Shown: positions 54,925 to 64,000 of the stretch, piece by piece
Layout: each line of letters begins with the position of its first letter
Numbering within the stretch: position 1 is the stretch's first letter
Assembly: GCA_947488085.1 (NCBI GenBank)
Contig: CANKYI010000001.1
Span: 1,559,928 to 1,623,927 of the forward strand
DNA: 64,000 nt
DNA from: an uncultured Erythrobacter sp.
GTDB taxonomy: Bacteria > Pseudomonadota > Alphaproteobacteria > Sphingomonadales > Sphingomonadaceae
Direction: 5' to 3'
Notes under the pieces: generated by a model
The model's database searches: none
Seen by the model: only the letters and a program-made list of their open reading frames with translations
What the model was told of the DNA's origin: nothing
Made by a program: the position numbers and the translations under genes

Positions 54925-55613
54925 TGGCATTTAAGGCCGCCGTCATCACCTTTCCCGGCTCCAACTGTGACCGCGATATGGCGGTGGCTCTTGAGGCCGT
55001 TTCTGGAGAACCTGCAATCCGAGTTTGGCATGGCGATGCTGACTTGCCGGATGGACTGGATTTTATCGCTCTACCGGGCGGGTTTTCCTATGGCGATTAC
55101 CTGCGCTCTGGCGCGATTGCCGCAAAAAGCCCGGTCCTGCGCGCGGTTATCGCCGCAGCGGAACGTGGTGTACCAGTGCTAGGCGTGTGCAACGGATTTC
55201 AGGTCTTGACCGAAAGCGGATTACTGCCGGGAACATTGATGCGCAATGCAGGTCAAAGTTTTGTGTGCCGCACCAGTGAATTGGAAGTTGCGAGCACCGC
55301 ATCGCCTTTTACTCAAGGATTTGAGGCAGGCGAGCGGCTGCGCATTCCTGTGGCGCATCACGATGGCAACTATTTCGCTGATGAGGCTACTTTGGATGGA
55401 CTGGAGGGCACTGGCCGTGTCGCATTCCGCTATCTCGACAACCCCAATGGATCACGCCGCGATATTGCCGGTGTGTTGAGCGAGAATGGCCGTGTGCTTG
55501 GCATGATGCCGCATCCTGAGCGCGCCATGGAACCCGCCGCGCATCCCAGCATGGGCGGACAAGACGGGCGCAAGCTGTTTGAGAACGTGATCAAAGGCTT
55601 AGTTGCCGCCTAA
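54924..55613 (+). CDS. purQ: Phosphoribosylformylglycinamidine synthase, glutaminase subunit PurQ
   Basis: 229 residues. [17 protein letters not shown] begins the class I amidotransferase; the nucleophile Cys is in [11 protein letters not shown] (about residue 91), and [10 protein letters not shown] supplies His and Glu. It releases ammonia from glutamine for the PurL reaction. It follows purS directly and is the last gene before the convergent GGDEF/EAL gene. Confidence 0.96.
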   Translation: MAFKAAVITFPGSNCDRDMAVALEAVSGEPAIRVWHGDADLPDGLDFIALPGGFSYGDYLRSGAIAAKSPVLRAVIAAAERGVPVLGVCNGFQVLTESGLLPGTLMRNAGQSFVCRTSELEVASTASPFTQGFEAGERLRIPVAHHDGNYFADEATLDGLEGTGRVAFRYLDNPNGSRRDIAGVLSENGRVLGMMPHPERAMEPAAHPSMGGQDGRKLFENVIKGLVAA

Positions 55614-55642
55614 CCCGGAAGTCGAGTTGGCAGCGCGGGCGA

Positions 55643-58000
55643 TTACGCTGTCTTGCGCGCTGGCTGGTTGGGAAACAAACGCCGCGCTTCTTCGTTCGGC
55701 ATGGGCCGCCCAAAATAGAACCCCTGGATCTTGTCACAGCCCAGATTGCGGATCAGGTCAGCCTGCTCCCGATCCTCCACCCCTTCGGCAGTGGTCGTCA
55801 TGTCGAGGCTTTTGGCCATTGCGACAACTGCATTGATGATCGCGAGACTTTCATTGCTGCCCTGCGCTGCGCCTTGGACAAAAGTGCGATCGACCTTAAT
55901 CGTTGAGAACCGCAACTTGCGCAGATAGCCAAGCGAGGAATAGCCCGTTCCAAAATCGTCTAACGCGACAGAACAGCCAAGCGCCATCGCCTGCTCCAGA
56001 GCGTTGCGAGCAATGCTGGCATCACGCATAAAGATGCTCTCAGTCACTTCGATTTCGAGCCGCTCAGGGCGCAGACCGCTCAGTGCCAGCGCATCAACGA
56101 CTTCCTGATGGAAATCGGGTTCAAGCAATTGTTCAGGTGACACGTTGACGTTGATCTTGACGTGGTCGGGCCAATTGCGCGCTTCCAAGCATGCCTGACG
56201 CAGAACCCACTTGCCGATCGGGACAATAAGTCGCGTATCCTCTGCAAGCGGGATGAATTTGCCTGGGCTGACAAAGCCGTGCTCGCTGCTGTCCCAACGC
56301 ACTAGAGCTTCAAAGCTGACGATGCTCTCACTGCGGGCATCAACCACGGGTTGGTAATGCAGTACGAATTCATCGAGGCCCAAGGCTTTGCGCAGGGAAA
56401 CCTCCAACTGGCGACGTTCCTCAGCTGAGGCGTGGAGGACCGGTTCAAAGCGGCAATGTTCGCCGCCGCCAATATCCTTGGCCCGATAAAGCGCAAGGTC
56501 AGCGTTGCGCATCAATTCCTCGACACTGCGGCCATCGCGCGGGCCGATAGCTGATCCGACACTGGCACCAACATAGAGCGTGTGGTGATCAACCGGATAC
56601 GGCTCGCTGAGCGATTGGATCACACGATTCGCGATTGATTTGACATAGTCGGTGTTGCTGGCGTCGCGGATAACGATGGCGAATTCATCACCGCCCAATC
56701 GGCCAACCATCGCATTGTCGTCAGTTATCTCTTCAAGTCGGGCTGAAACCTGCGCCAACAGCTTGTCGCCTGTCATATGACCCAGGGAATCGTTCACAGC
56801 CTTAAAGCGATCAAGATCGATCATCAGCAGCGCACAGCGCGTGCGCCATTGATGCGCATAATCGAGCGCATCGCCCAACGCCTCCGTCAGCATCAATCGG
56901 TTCGGCAAGGATGTTAACGTGTCATAGCGGGCAAGATAGGCGATTTTCTCACTGGATTCTCGCTGTTCGGTCACATCTGACCCGACCCCGCGAAACCCGG
57001 TAAAGCGCCCACGCTCATCGCGGATCGGTGTGCCAGACAGTTCCCACCAGCGCTCAACCCCTTGGATCGAGACCTGGACAATCAGGTTTGAGAAGTTTTC
57101 GCGATTGCGCAGCCGTTCTGCCAGATCATGCAAGCTCGCAGGGAAATTGCCGCTTTCCCAATTCGGGCCTGCGATCATTTCAAGCAGCGGCTTATTCTCG
57201 ATCTCCCGCTCATTGGCATTGAGCGCAAAGGCGAAACGCGGCGAGACTGAGCGCACGCGGCGTTGAGGATCGACCTCCCACAGCCAGTCCGCCTCGTTCT
57301 CTTCGAATTCACGCAGCAGCAGCGAGACGACGTCTTCTTTTTCAGCAATTCCATCTTCGGCAATGCGCGCGATCAGAAATGTTCGCCCGACCTCGACCGT
57401 GCCAAGCACAGTTCCGATCATGAAAATGATCATGGCCCCTGCGACAAACCAATCCCCCGCCAACGCGGGCAGCAAGCTGATCGCTATGCCCATTATCGCT
57501 GCAAAGATGACGATGCTGATCGGGGATGCCGTGTAGAAATAGACGGAACCTGCGACCAACAGCAAAACAATAACTTGCAGCGCGGCAGCCTCTGGCGCGC
57601 CTCCCAGTGGGGCGAAGAACAACAATGGGATCGACCAGGCAATGCCTGACAAGACCGCGGTTGACGCGTGCCGATAAAACTCACCACGGCTAATGGGACG
57701 CTTGTCCGCATTGGCCAATTTGCGATCAATCATCGAACCGCGTGTTTGTACCACCGCAAGTCCCGCAAACCACAATCCGACCCACAAAGGCCCGATAATG
57801 GGTGCATATATCTGAGCCACAAACACAGCCAAAAGCATGTGCGAATAGGCGCGATAAAATGTCAGTTTGGCTAGGCTCGCATATTGCAAACCACGCAGGC
57901 GCGACCAGTCGAAATCACCCTTATTGCTCAGGCCAAGAATCGCCGAAACCGGCAAATCTTGCTGGATCGTAGAATGGGAAGGGGAAATTGCGTCGCTCAC
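55643..58000 (-). CDS. Membrane-bound PAS-GGDEF-EAL c-di-GMP enzyme
   Basis: 785 residues. Five or six hydrophobic segments (about 50-210), then a PAS region (about 225-345), a GGDEF domain with GGDEF at 436-440, and an EAL domain with EAL at 564-566 and DDFGTGYSSLGYL later. Both catalytic signatures are intact, so the protein could make and break c-di-GMP; no RxxD inhibitory site precedes GGDEF. The membrane part is not MHYT. It likely links an envelope or redox signal to motility or adhesion. Divergence or operon with glmS is unclear; the two lie 109 bases apart on one strand. Confidence 0.92.
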   Translation of the reverse strand: MSDAISPSHSTIQQDLPVSAILGLSNKGDFDWSRLRGLQYASLAKLTFYRAYSHMLLAVFVAQIYAPIIGPLWVGLWFAGLAVVQTRGSMIDRKLANADKRPISRGEFYRHASTAVLSGIAWSIPLLFFAPLGGAPEAAALQVIVLLLVAGSVYFYTASPISIVIFAAIMGIAISLLPALAGDWFVAGAMIIFMIGTVLGTVEVGRTFLIARIAEDGIAEKEDVVSLLLREFEENEADWLWEVDPQRRVRSVSPRFAFALNANEREIENKPLLEMIAGPNWESGNFPASLHDLAERLRNRENFSNLIVQVSIQGVERWWELSGTPIRDERGRFTGFRGVGSDVTEQRESSEKIAYLARYDTLTSLPNRLMLTEALGDALDYAHQWRTRCALLMIDLDRFKAVNDSLGHMTGDKLLAQVSARLEEITDDNAMVGRLGGDEFAIVIRDASNTDYVKSIANRVIQSLSEPYPVDHHTLYVGASVGSAIGPRDGRSVEELMRNADLALYRAKDIGGGEHCRFEPVLHASAEERRQLEVSLRKALGLDEFVLHYQPVVDARSESIVSFEALVRWDSSEHGFVSPGKFIPLAEDTRLIVPIGKWVLRQACLEARNWPDHVKINVNVSPEQLLEPDFHQEVVDALALSGLRPERLEIEVTESIFMRDASIARNALEQAMALGCSVALDDFGTGYSSLGYLRKLRFSTIKVDRTFVQGAAQGSNESLAIINAVVAMAKSLDMTTTAEGVEDREQADLIRNLGCDKIQGFYFGRPMPNEEARRLFPNQPARKTA

Positions 58001-58109
58001 GCTAAGGGCGATTAACCGGGAAAGGTTAGTGCAGCGTAAAGTATTTGCCTGATTTCGACCGCTTTATTTCAGACTTTTCTTTGGGCCCTTGGCGCGTGAC
58101 AAAATGGCA

Positions 58110-59933
58110 TCATTCTACCGTGACGGATTTCGCCAGATTGCGCGGTTGATCGACATCGGTCCCTTTGACCACTGCGACATGGTAAGCGAGCAGTTGCACA
58201 GGGATTGCATAAACCAATGGTGCGATCAGCGGGTGGACCACCGGCATCTCAATCGTGGCGATACAGCCCTCGCCCGCTTCCTTAATCCCGGCAGCATCGG
58301 AAATCAGCACCACTTGGCCGCCGCGTGCGCGGACCTCTTCCATGTTTGAGACGGTCTTTTCAAACAGCGGCCCGGATGGCGCGATAACGACCACGGGGAC
58401 CTCATCATCGATCAAAGCGATGGGGCCGTGTTTCATCTCTCCCGACGCGTAACCCTCTGCATGAATGTAGCTGATTTCCTTGAGTTTTAGCGCCCCTTCG
58501 AGCGCGAGCGGAAAGTCCTGTCCGCGCCCCAGATAAAGCACATCGCGAGCCGGTGCGATCAAAGGCGCCATCGCTGCAATATCATCGTCATGGGCGAGCG
58601 CTGCGTTCAGTGCGGCTGGCGCTTCGAGCAGATGGGCGACGACGTCTTTTTCCTGTTCGCGTGTCAATCGCCCTTTCTTCACCGCCATATGGGCGGCGAG
58701 CGCGGCAAGCACCGCGAGTTGACATGTAAATGCCTTGGTCGACGCAACGCCGATCTCTGGCCCCGCATGCGTGGGTAGCAGCAGATCGGCTTCTCGCGCC
58801 ATGGAACTGGTCGGCACGTTCACGACAACACCAATAGTCTGTCCCTCGGCCTTGCAATGGCGCAAAGCTGCGAGCGTGTCTGCTGTCTCTCCGCTTTGCG
58901 AAATGAAGAGCGCAAGACCACCCTTCTCCAACACAGGCTCGCGGTAACGGAATTCGGATGCGACATCGATATCGACGGGGACGCGGGCGAATTGCTCAAA
59001 CCAATATTTCGCAACCAAACCAGCATAATAGGATGTACCGCACGCTACGATAGTCAGGCGCCGAATACCGGAGATGTCAAAGTCGAATTGAGGCAACGCG
59101 ACGGAATTGTCCTCCCGCCGCAAATAGGATGAAAGCGTCTGAGCAACCACGGTAGGCTGCTCAAATATCTCTTTTTGCATGAAGTGACGGTAATTGCCCT
59201 TTTCCACCGCAGCGGCCGATGCGCCTGATGCTTGCACTGGGCGAAAGGTTTCGCGGCCTTCCTTGTCAAAAATTTGCGCTCGGTCGGCGCGGATAATCGC
59301 CCAGTCGCCTTCTTCGAGATAGGTGATCCGCTGCGTCAGAGGCGCCAACGCCAAGGCGTCGGACCCAAAGAACATCTCATTATCGCCGTGACCAATGACC
59401 AACGGCGAGCCGAGTCGAGCGCCAATCAAAAGGTCAGGATGTGCGCGGAATGTGATCGCCAATGCGAATGCGCCGCGTAGACGAGGAAGGACCGTACGAA
59501 CGGCATCCTCCGGTCCAGCACCGCCTTCGATCTCACGAGAGACAAGATGCGCAACCACCTCGCTATCAGTCTCACTTTCAAAACTGCGTCCGTCTGCGGC
59601 CAGCTCCGCGCGCAATTCCTTGAAGTTTTCAATGATCCCATTGTGCACGATCGCCACTTCGCTGGTCGCATGGGGGTGCGCGTTGGCCGATGTCGGTGCG
59701 CCATGTGTGGCCCAGCGCGTGTGGGCAATGCCAATCGTGCCGGGCGCAGGATCATTTTCGAGCACACCGACAAGGTTCATCAGTTTGCCTTGCGCGCGCC
59801 GCCGCTCCATTGCGCCATCATTTAGGGTACAAATCCCTGCGCTGTCATAGCCGCGATACTCCATCCGGCGCAGGCCATCGACCAGCCGCTCACTAACGGC
59901 CTGTGAACTCACGATCCCGATAATGCCGCACAT
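58110..59933 (-). CDS. glmS: Glutamine-fructose-6-phosphate aminotransferase
   Basis: 607 residues. The mature N-terminal Cys2 (MCGIIGIVSSQ) is the glutaminase nucleophile. AHTRWATHGAPTSANAHPH and two SIS domains with FISQSGETADTLAALRHCK and PVQLLAYHVAVVKGTDVDQP follow. It makes glucosamine 6-phosphate for cell-wall and lipopolysaccharide precursors. The ATG at 59933 fits the family start exactly. Confidence 0.97.
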   Translation of the reverse strand: MCGIIGIVSSQAVSERLVDGLRRMEYRGYDSAGICTLNDGAMERRRAQGKLMNLVGVLENDPAPGTIGIAHTRWATHGAPTSANAHPHATSEVAIVHNGIIENFKELRAELAADGRSFESETDSEVVAHLVSREIEGGAGPEDAVRTVLPRLRGAFALAITFRAHPDLLIGARLGSPLVIGHGDNEMFFGSDALALAPLTQRITYLEEGDWAIIRADRAQIFDKEGRETFRPVQASGASAAAVEKGNYRHFMQKEIFEQPTVVAQTLSSYLRREDNSVALPQFDFDISGIRRLTIVACGTSYYAGLVAKYWFEQFARVPVDIDVASEFRYREPVLEKGGLALFISQSGETADTLAALRHCKAEGQTIGVVVNVPTSSMAREADLLLPTHAGPEIGVASTKAFTCQLAVLAALAAHMAVKKGRLTREQEKDVVAHLLEAPAALNAALAHDDDIAAMAPLIAPARDVLYLGRGQDFPLALEGALKLKEISYIHAEGYASGEMKHGPIALIDDEVPVVVIAPSGPLFEKTVSNMEEVRARGGQVVLISDAAGIKEAGEGCIATIEMPVVHPLIAPLVYAIPVQLLAYHVAVVKGTDVDQPRNLAKSVTVE

Positions 59934-60039
59934 TGTCCTGATATTCCCTATGAATTGCCGTGGATGATCCGCCAGATAGTGGCTGGGCGGTAGTGCCTTA
60001 ATGTTGAATAGAAGTTGACGAAAGAGTTGCTTACCCGCC

Positions 60040-60942
60040 TCACGCTTTTGCGCGATGCGCGGCTGGTTTCAACCCATCGCGCCAAAGATATAGGCCCGCA
60101 GCGATAATCAGCCCCGCACCTGCCAATGTATAGGCATCGGGCACGTCATCAAAAAACAGCCAACCCATGATAACCGCGACCAACATCTGGACATAAATGG
60201 TAGGGGCCACTTGCGCTGCGCCTGCGCGGCTCGTGCCGATATAGGCCAACCAATGCGCCGCGCTGGCGGTGACAGCGACAAACGCACAACGCGCCACCAC
60301 GTCCCAAGTGGGCCAACCGAAATCGAGTGAGGGTTCGCCTGAAAACTTTGCTGTGAGCGCGACGACGACAAGGATCGGCACACTCAAAGCAGCGACAAAT
60401 ACCTGCATTGATAAAGCGCTGCCCTGACCCGCACTCGCGCGGTTGCTAACCATCAACAATGCAAAAAATGTCGCCGATACAAGCGGCAAGAGCGCTCCCC
60501 ATCCGAGCAGCGCCAGATTGGGGCGCAATATGATCGCCACGCCAACCAGTGCGATGACCGATATGCCATAGACCTTTGGTTTGATCTTCTCGCCCAGCAA
60601 CAGCCCCGCCAATATCTGCGTCAGGATCGGCGCAAGGAAAGCAATCGCCATCGCCTCTGCCAGCGGCATGATATAGATCGCCGAAAAGAAGCAGACCGAT
60701 GCCAACGCCAAACACGTGCCACGTGCGACTTGCAACCACGGGTTTTGCGGTACAAATGCGCGCGGACCCTCGCTGCGCCACAACAACACTGACAGACCCA
60801 TCGCGCCGAATGCAAATCGCAACACTGCCACTGCGTAAGGGGGCCAATCGCCCGCCATACTCTTGACTACTGCATCGCCCATAGAGAGCACAGCAAACCC
60901 GGCCACAGCATAGCCCAGCCCGCTGCGTTCTACCGGCGTCAT
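60040..60942 (-). CDS. EamA/DMT-family transporter
   Basis: 300 residues from the ATG at 60942; earlier residues in the open frame lack the fold. Ten helices in two EamA repeats (about 10-140 and 155-290), with MPLAEAMAIAFLAPILTQIL and the repeat APTIYVQMLVAVIMGWLFF. Substrates of this family include amino acids and nucleotide sugars; the cargo is unknown. The upstream 405 bases hold no supported gene. Confidence 0.87.
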   Translation of the reverse strand: MTPVERSGLGYAVAGFAVLSMGDAVVKSMAGDWPPYAVAVLRFAFGAMGLSVLLWRSEGPRAFVPQNPWLQVARGTCLALASVCFFSAIYIMPLAEAMAIAFLAPILTQILAGLLLGEKIKPKVYGISVIALVGVAIILRPNLALLGWGALLPLVSATFFALLMVSNRASAGQGSALSMQVFVAALSVPILVVVALTAKFSGEPSLDFGWPTWDVVARCAFVAVTASAAHWLAYIGTSRAGAAQVAPTIYVQMLVAVIMGWLFFDDVPDAYTLAGAGLIIAAGLYLWRDGLKPAAHRAKA

Positions 60943-61347
60943 CAGGATATTCCAGGCTCGGGGATCATGCACCCCCGTGCGCCAAGCCCTTTTGAAACGC
61001 AAGCCGTGTGAGCACCCAAAGACTTACACTGATCCAAGTTAACGGGGGCGCCATGGTAAAGCTTCATTTAACGGGCGAGCGAGCGAATTTCTTCATTGGC
61101 TACCTTGTTAACAAAGGTATCAGGGTCTTCCGCTAGTATCCATGCAAGCAAATATGATGAATTAATACAAATGCTTAAAAGATATATCCTTCACCCACAG
61201 CTCGACCGCTTCTTCTCATATCCAACGGGCGTCTCTTTCGGAAAAAATTAAGGTTTCCCATTTATTCACCTTATTTCGAGAGGCGGACTTCGTGATCTAT
61301 CGCGATGGACGCAATTGGATTTGAATTTGAGCCTTGGGGGCTAGGTT
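60943..61347. other. 405-base AT-richer intergenic region before cpaF
   Basis: No supported gene. A 27-codon frame at 61053-61136 (MVKLHLTGERANFFIGYLVN, then seven more) starts with an ATG and ends in TAG, but has no clear ribosome site and no recognised relation. The remainder is AT-rich (runs of A/T around 61160-61260), suggesting promoter DNA for cpaF or for the EamA gene on the other strand. Confidence 0.5.
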
Positions 61348-62883
61348 ATGAGCGCATTCGGCAAAAAAGGCGGCGCGGGCGGTATGCGTCCGGGTGCAAA
61401 GCCTGCATTTGGCGTGGCGCGGCCGATGAAAAGCGGCGGTGCAAAATCTGACGAAGCAGAAGGCGGCGAGCAATTTCCGCCGATCCCAGGCGAAGAAAAA
61501 GCCGAGGCTCCCAAACCAAAGGCGAAAGCCGCAAAGTCAGGTAATGCCACCGCCAATGCGATGGAGCGCCTGACAGAGCGCATGAACGCAACCAACGCTG
61601 CCGAATCTGAGGCAGGCGGGTTTGAAGCATCGGTTCACAAAATTAAAGAGCAGGTCCTACCGCGCTTGCTCGAACGGGTTGATCCCGAAGCCGCAGCGAC
61701 GCTTTCGAAAGAAGAGCTGTCCGAAGAATTCCGTCCGATCATCATGGAAGTTCTGGCGGAGCTGAAAGTCACACTGAACCGTCGCGAGCAATTCGCGCTG
61801 GAAAAAGTGCTTATCGACGAATTGCTTGGCTTTGGTCCTCTTGAGGAACTGCTGGGCGATCCGGACGTGTCCGATATTATGGTCAACGGCCCGGACCAGA
61901 CTTACATCGAGAAAAAAGGCAAGCTGACCATCGCACCGATCCGGTTCCGCGATGAACAGCACCTTTTCCAGATCGCACAACGGATCGTGAACCAAGTTGG
62001 CCGCCGCGTCGACCAAACCACGCCGCTGGCCGATGCTCGTTTGAAAGACGGCTCTCGTGTGAACGTTATCGTTCCGCCGCTGTCACTGCGCGGCACTGCG
62101 ATCTCCATTCGTAAATTCTCTGAGAAGCCGATCACCTTGGACATGCTCAAGGAATTTGGTTCGATGTCGGAGAAGATGTGCACCGCGCTCAAAATCGCTG
62201 GGGCATGTCGGATGAACATCGTGATTTCCGGCGGTACGGGTTCTGGTAAAACGACCATGCTCAACGCTCTGTCAAAAATGATCGACCCGGGCGAACGTGT
62301 GCTGACGATTGAGGATGCTGCGGAACTTCGCTTGCAACAGCCACACTGGCTGCCGCTCGAAACGCGTCCCCCTAACCTCGAAGGACAAGGCGCGATTACG
62401 ATTGGTGACCTTGTTAAGAACGCCCTGCGTATGCGTCCTGACCGTATTATCCTTGGTGAGATTCGTGGCGCTGAATGTTTCGACCTTCTCGCCGCGATGA
62501 ACACGGGCCACGATGGTTCGATGTGTACGCTTCACGCCAACTCTCCGCGTGAGTGCCTTGGACGGATGGAAAACATGATTTTGATGGGTGACATCAAAAT
62601 CCCGAAACAGGCGATTTCAACCCAGATCGCGGAATCCGTCGACCTCATCGTTCAGGTGAAACGTCTACGCGATGGCTCACGCCGCACCACTGACATCACT
62701 GAGGTGATCGGGATGGAAGGCGATGTGATCGTGACTCAGAATCTGTTCAAATTCGAATATCTCGATGAGAGCGAAGACGGCAAGATTATGGGCGAATTCC
62801 GCTCATCCGGCCTGCGGCCTTATACGCTGGAAAAGGCTCGTCAATACGGGTTTGATCAGGCGTATTTGGAAGCTTGCTTGTAA
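61348..62883 (+). CDS. cpaF: CpaF-type secretion ATPase
   Basis: 511 residues. Walker A SGGTGSGKTTM (294-304, K301), the Asp-box-like RVLTIEDAAELRL, and GEIRGAECFDLLAAMNTGHDG (Walker B region and His box) define CpaF/TadA ATPases that power Tad/Flp pilus assembly. A long Ala/Lys/Pro-rich N-terminus (about 1-80) precedes the conserved N-domain. No other tad gene (tadB, tadC, cpaB) is in the window, so it stands apart from a canonical pilus locus here. A hairpin follows its stop. Confidence 0.93.
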   Translation: MSAFGKKGGAGGMRPGAKPAFGVARPMKSGGAKSDEAEGGEQFPPIPGEEKAEAPKPKAKAAKSGNATANAMERLTERMNATNAAESEAGGFEASVHKIKEQVLPRLLERVDPEAAATLSKEELSEEFRPIIMEVLAELKVTLNRREQFALEKVLIDELLGFGPLEELLGDPDVSDIMVNGPDQTYIEKKGKLTIAPIRFRDEQHLFQIAQRIVNQVGRRVDQTTPLADARLKDGSRVNVIVPPLSLRGTAISIRKFSEKPITLDMLKEFGSMSEKMCTALKIAGACRMNIVISGGTGSGKTTMLNALSKMIDPGERVLTIEDAAELRLQQPHWLPLETRPPNLEGQGAITIGDLVKNALRMRPDRIILGEIRGAECFDLLAAMNTGHDGSMCTLHANSPRECLGRMENMILMGDIKIPKQAISTQIAESVDLIVQVKRLRDGSRRTTDITEVIGMEGDVIVTQNLFKFEYLDESEDGKIMGEFRSSGLRPYTLEKARQYGFDQAYLEACL

Positions 62884-62891
62884 ATCTTCTG

Positions 62892-62915
62892 GGCGCAGCC
62901 AAACACGGCTGCGCC
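62892..62915. terminator. Hairpin after cpaF, shared with convergent gene
   Basis: GGCGCAGCC pairs with GGCTGCGCC around a six-base loop (AAACAC), a perfect 9-pair stem. There is no U-run on either side, so intrinsic termination is only possible. The right arm touches the stop codon of the convergent small membrane protein gene. Confidence 0.45.
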
Positions 62916-63169
62916 TACAAATTCCCCAGCACAACCGGCAGGCTTGTCGCCAGTAATCCGCCGCCGATAATTGCGGCGCCGACGAACAGGTTTGTCCATG
63001 GGACCCAGCCGACACGCTCTAACCGTTCGAGTGAACGGCGCGCATTGCGCAGCCGCTCCATCACCAGACAAAAGCCCGCAAACACCCAACAGCCAACGCC
63101 CGATAGCGCGAGCATCGCAGCATCGCTGGCAAAAGTGAGTTGTTGAAGGAACTCCATAGTCGGCGTCAT
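62915..63169 (-). CDS. Small two-helix membrane protein
   Basis: 84 residues. One hydrophobic segment at about 15-37 and another at about 62-82, with a basic ERLRNARRSLERLERVGW stretch between, make a hairpin in the membrane. I do not recognise a family. The gene lies convergent to cpaF and divergent from an EamA transporter (51 bases). Confidence 0.65.
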   Translation of the reverse strand: MTPTMEFLQQLTFASDAAMLALSGVGCWVFAGFCLVMERLRNARRSLERLERVGWVPWTNLFVGAAIIGGGLLATSLPVVLGNL

Positions 63170-63220
63170 GTAGTCATGACCGAAGCTTGCGCAAACCCAC
63201 AGTCTCCCTAAAGCCCCAAT

Positions 63221-64000
63221 ATGGATGGCTCCGTCGCCCGCCCTCGCCCGTTTCTGGCACTCGGTCTGCGTCTGGCCACCGCAGGCACTCTTGCGACCAT
63301 GGCGATGCTACTCAAACTGGCAAGCGAACGCGGCGCGCATCTGGCAGAACTGGTGTTTTGGCGTCAGGCCATAACCTTGGTCTGCATCGCTGGGTTTCTC
63401 GCCGCCCTGGGTAAGCTCTCCAGCATCAAGACACAGCGATTTGGCGCACATGCACGGCGCGCCATATATGGCATTGTTGGCATGTTCTTCGTCTACGGTG
63501 CGGTCATCCTTTTGCCTCTAGCAGAAGCGACAGCGATCAGCTTTACCGCGCCGTTTTTCGCTGTGTTGCTGTCCGTCATCCTGTTTCGCGACAAAGTCGG
63601 ACTCTATCGCTGGGGTGCGGTTGTGCTGGGCTTTGCCGGCGTAATTGTGCTCACACAGCCTGGCTTTGGACTCGGCATGGAGGAGGCAATTGATCCGTTT
63701 GGAGCAGCAGTCGGCCTAATCGCTGCATTTTTGGTCGCGGCGATCAGCATCCAGATACAGGATCTCAACAAAACCGAAGCGCCTTGGAGCATCGTATTCT
63801 GGTTTGTCGCGCTCACGACCCCGTTGGTGGCGCTGGCGCTGCCTTTTGTGTTTCAGCCCCATGATCTGGAGACTTGGGGGATCATCATCGCCATGTCGCT
63901 ATGCGGCGCGTTGGCGCAGCTTCTATTGACCAGTTCGCTCCGATTTGGATCGGCCGGCGTGATCCTACTGATGGATTACACCGCACTCTTGTGGGCGACC
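63221..64000 (+). CDS. EamA/DMT-family transporter (3' end outside window)
   Basis: The frame from the ATG at 63221 runs 260 codons to the window edge without a stop. It has the ten-helix EamA pattern: RLATAGTLATMAMLLKLASE, a short GAHLAELVFWRQ turn, EATAISFTAPFFAVLLSVIL, and the repeat start after residue 160. Sequence differs from the EamA gene at 60040, so the pair is not a recent duplication. Cargo is unknown. Confidence 0.87.
   Translation, partial: MDGSVARPRPFLALGLRLATAGTLATMAMLLKLASERGAHLAELVFWRQAITLVCIAGFLAALGKLSSIKTQRFGAHARRAIYGIVGMFFVYGAVILLPLAEATAISFTAPFFAVLLSVILFRDKVGLYRWGAVVLGFAGVIVLTQPGFGLGMEEAIDPFGAAVGLIAAFLVAAISIQIQDLNKTEAPWSIVFWFVALTTPLVALALPFVFQPHDLETWGIIIAMSLCGALAQLLLTSSLRFGSAGVILLMDYTALLWAT

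Noticed and set aside
61053..61136. A 27-codon frame before cpaF.
   Set aside because: It lacks a clear ribosome site and any neighbour coupling; kept only as a note in the intergenic entry.
1..64000. CRISPR arrays, toxin-antitoxin pairs, restriction systems and prophage genes.
   Set aside because: None seen on either strand.

Overview
The window is about 58-60 % GC, densely coded and free of insertion sequences, phage genes and CRISPR arrays. Its gene blocks and protein types point to an alphaproteobacterium of the order Sphingomonadales, most likely Erythrobacteraceae. Supporting blocks are the aa3 oxidase operon ctaC-ctaD-ctaB-(41 aa)-ctaG-ctaE-DUF983-surf1; pyrE-pdxJ-acpS-lepB; hisG-hisD-nusB-thiL followed by a proton-pumping pyrophosphatase; infA-maf-rng-like-yacG-tRNA-Phe; and purC-M16 peptidase-purS-purQ. 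The genus is an inference from gene content, not a measured match.

Layout. 1-6251 (minus): cytochrome c oxidase with its haem, copper and SURF1 assembly factors. 6502-11072 (plus): pyrimidine and pyridoxine synthesis, acyl-carrier-protein activation, signal peptidase I, a DUF3089 hydrolase and RuvX. 11069-13116 (minus): a three-gene operon of unknown function, made of a 53-residue peptide gene ending in seven prolines and two phenylalanines plus two larger unknown proteins. 13254-14145: two overlapping hot-dog thioesterases. 14163-18092 (minus): a class A penicillin-binding protein, CobS and a ChrR-like cupin. 18173-23198: small metabolic genes (MpaB-like oxygenase, DUF1428, GST, J-protein and BolA, Nudix, SDR, epoxide-hydrolase-like). 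23230-24833 (minus): a Coq4-like protein and a DUF2332 protein. 24913-30494: histidine, NusB, thiamine and pyrophosphatase genes. 30687-33724: an acetyltransferase, a JmjC-like cupin and TesB. 33993-37543: a universal stress protein with an FNR-type site upstream, a carotenoid oxygenase, a small S26-like protease and iron superoxide dismutase. 37630-45271: uvrC, an animal-type haem peroxidase, a flavoprotein, a wax-ester/diacylglycerol acyltransferase with a histone-like tail, and a lipase-like hydrolase. 45268-48372: a TonB-dependent receptor carrying a duplicated inserted domain. 48614-55613: translation and purine genes with a tRNA-Phe. 55643-64000: a GGDEF/EAL protein, glmS, two EamA transporters (one cut by the window edge) and a cpaF ATPase.

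The genes describe an aerobic bacterium with a haem-copper oxidase, oxidative-stress defences (superoxide dismutase, GST, peroxidase), carotenoid or stilbene cleavage, neutral-lipid storage and c-di-GMP signalling. Most genes are housekeeping.

The strongest candidate for something undescribed is the small-peptide operon at 11069-13116. Its architecture (short leader-like peptide, low-complexity C-terminus, tightly coupled downstream genes, one with a cupin-like H-x-H...H pattern) resembles a ribosomally made, modified peptide system, but that is inference. Other points worth a look are the exact 100-residue duplication inside the TonB receptor, a terminator-like hairpin inside the start of the DUF983 gene, a likely ATA start for thiL, a hairpin covering the ribosome site of the acetyltransferase gene, and an S26-type protease beside an iron-type superoxide dismutase.
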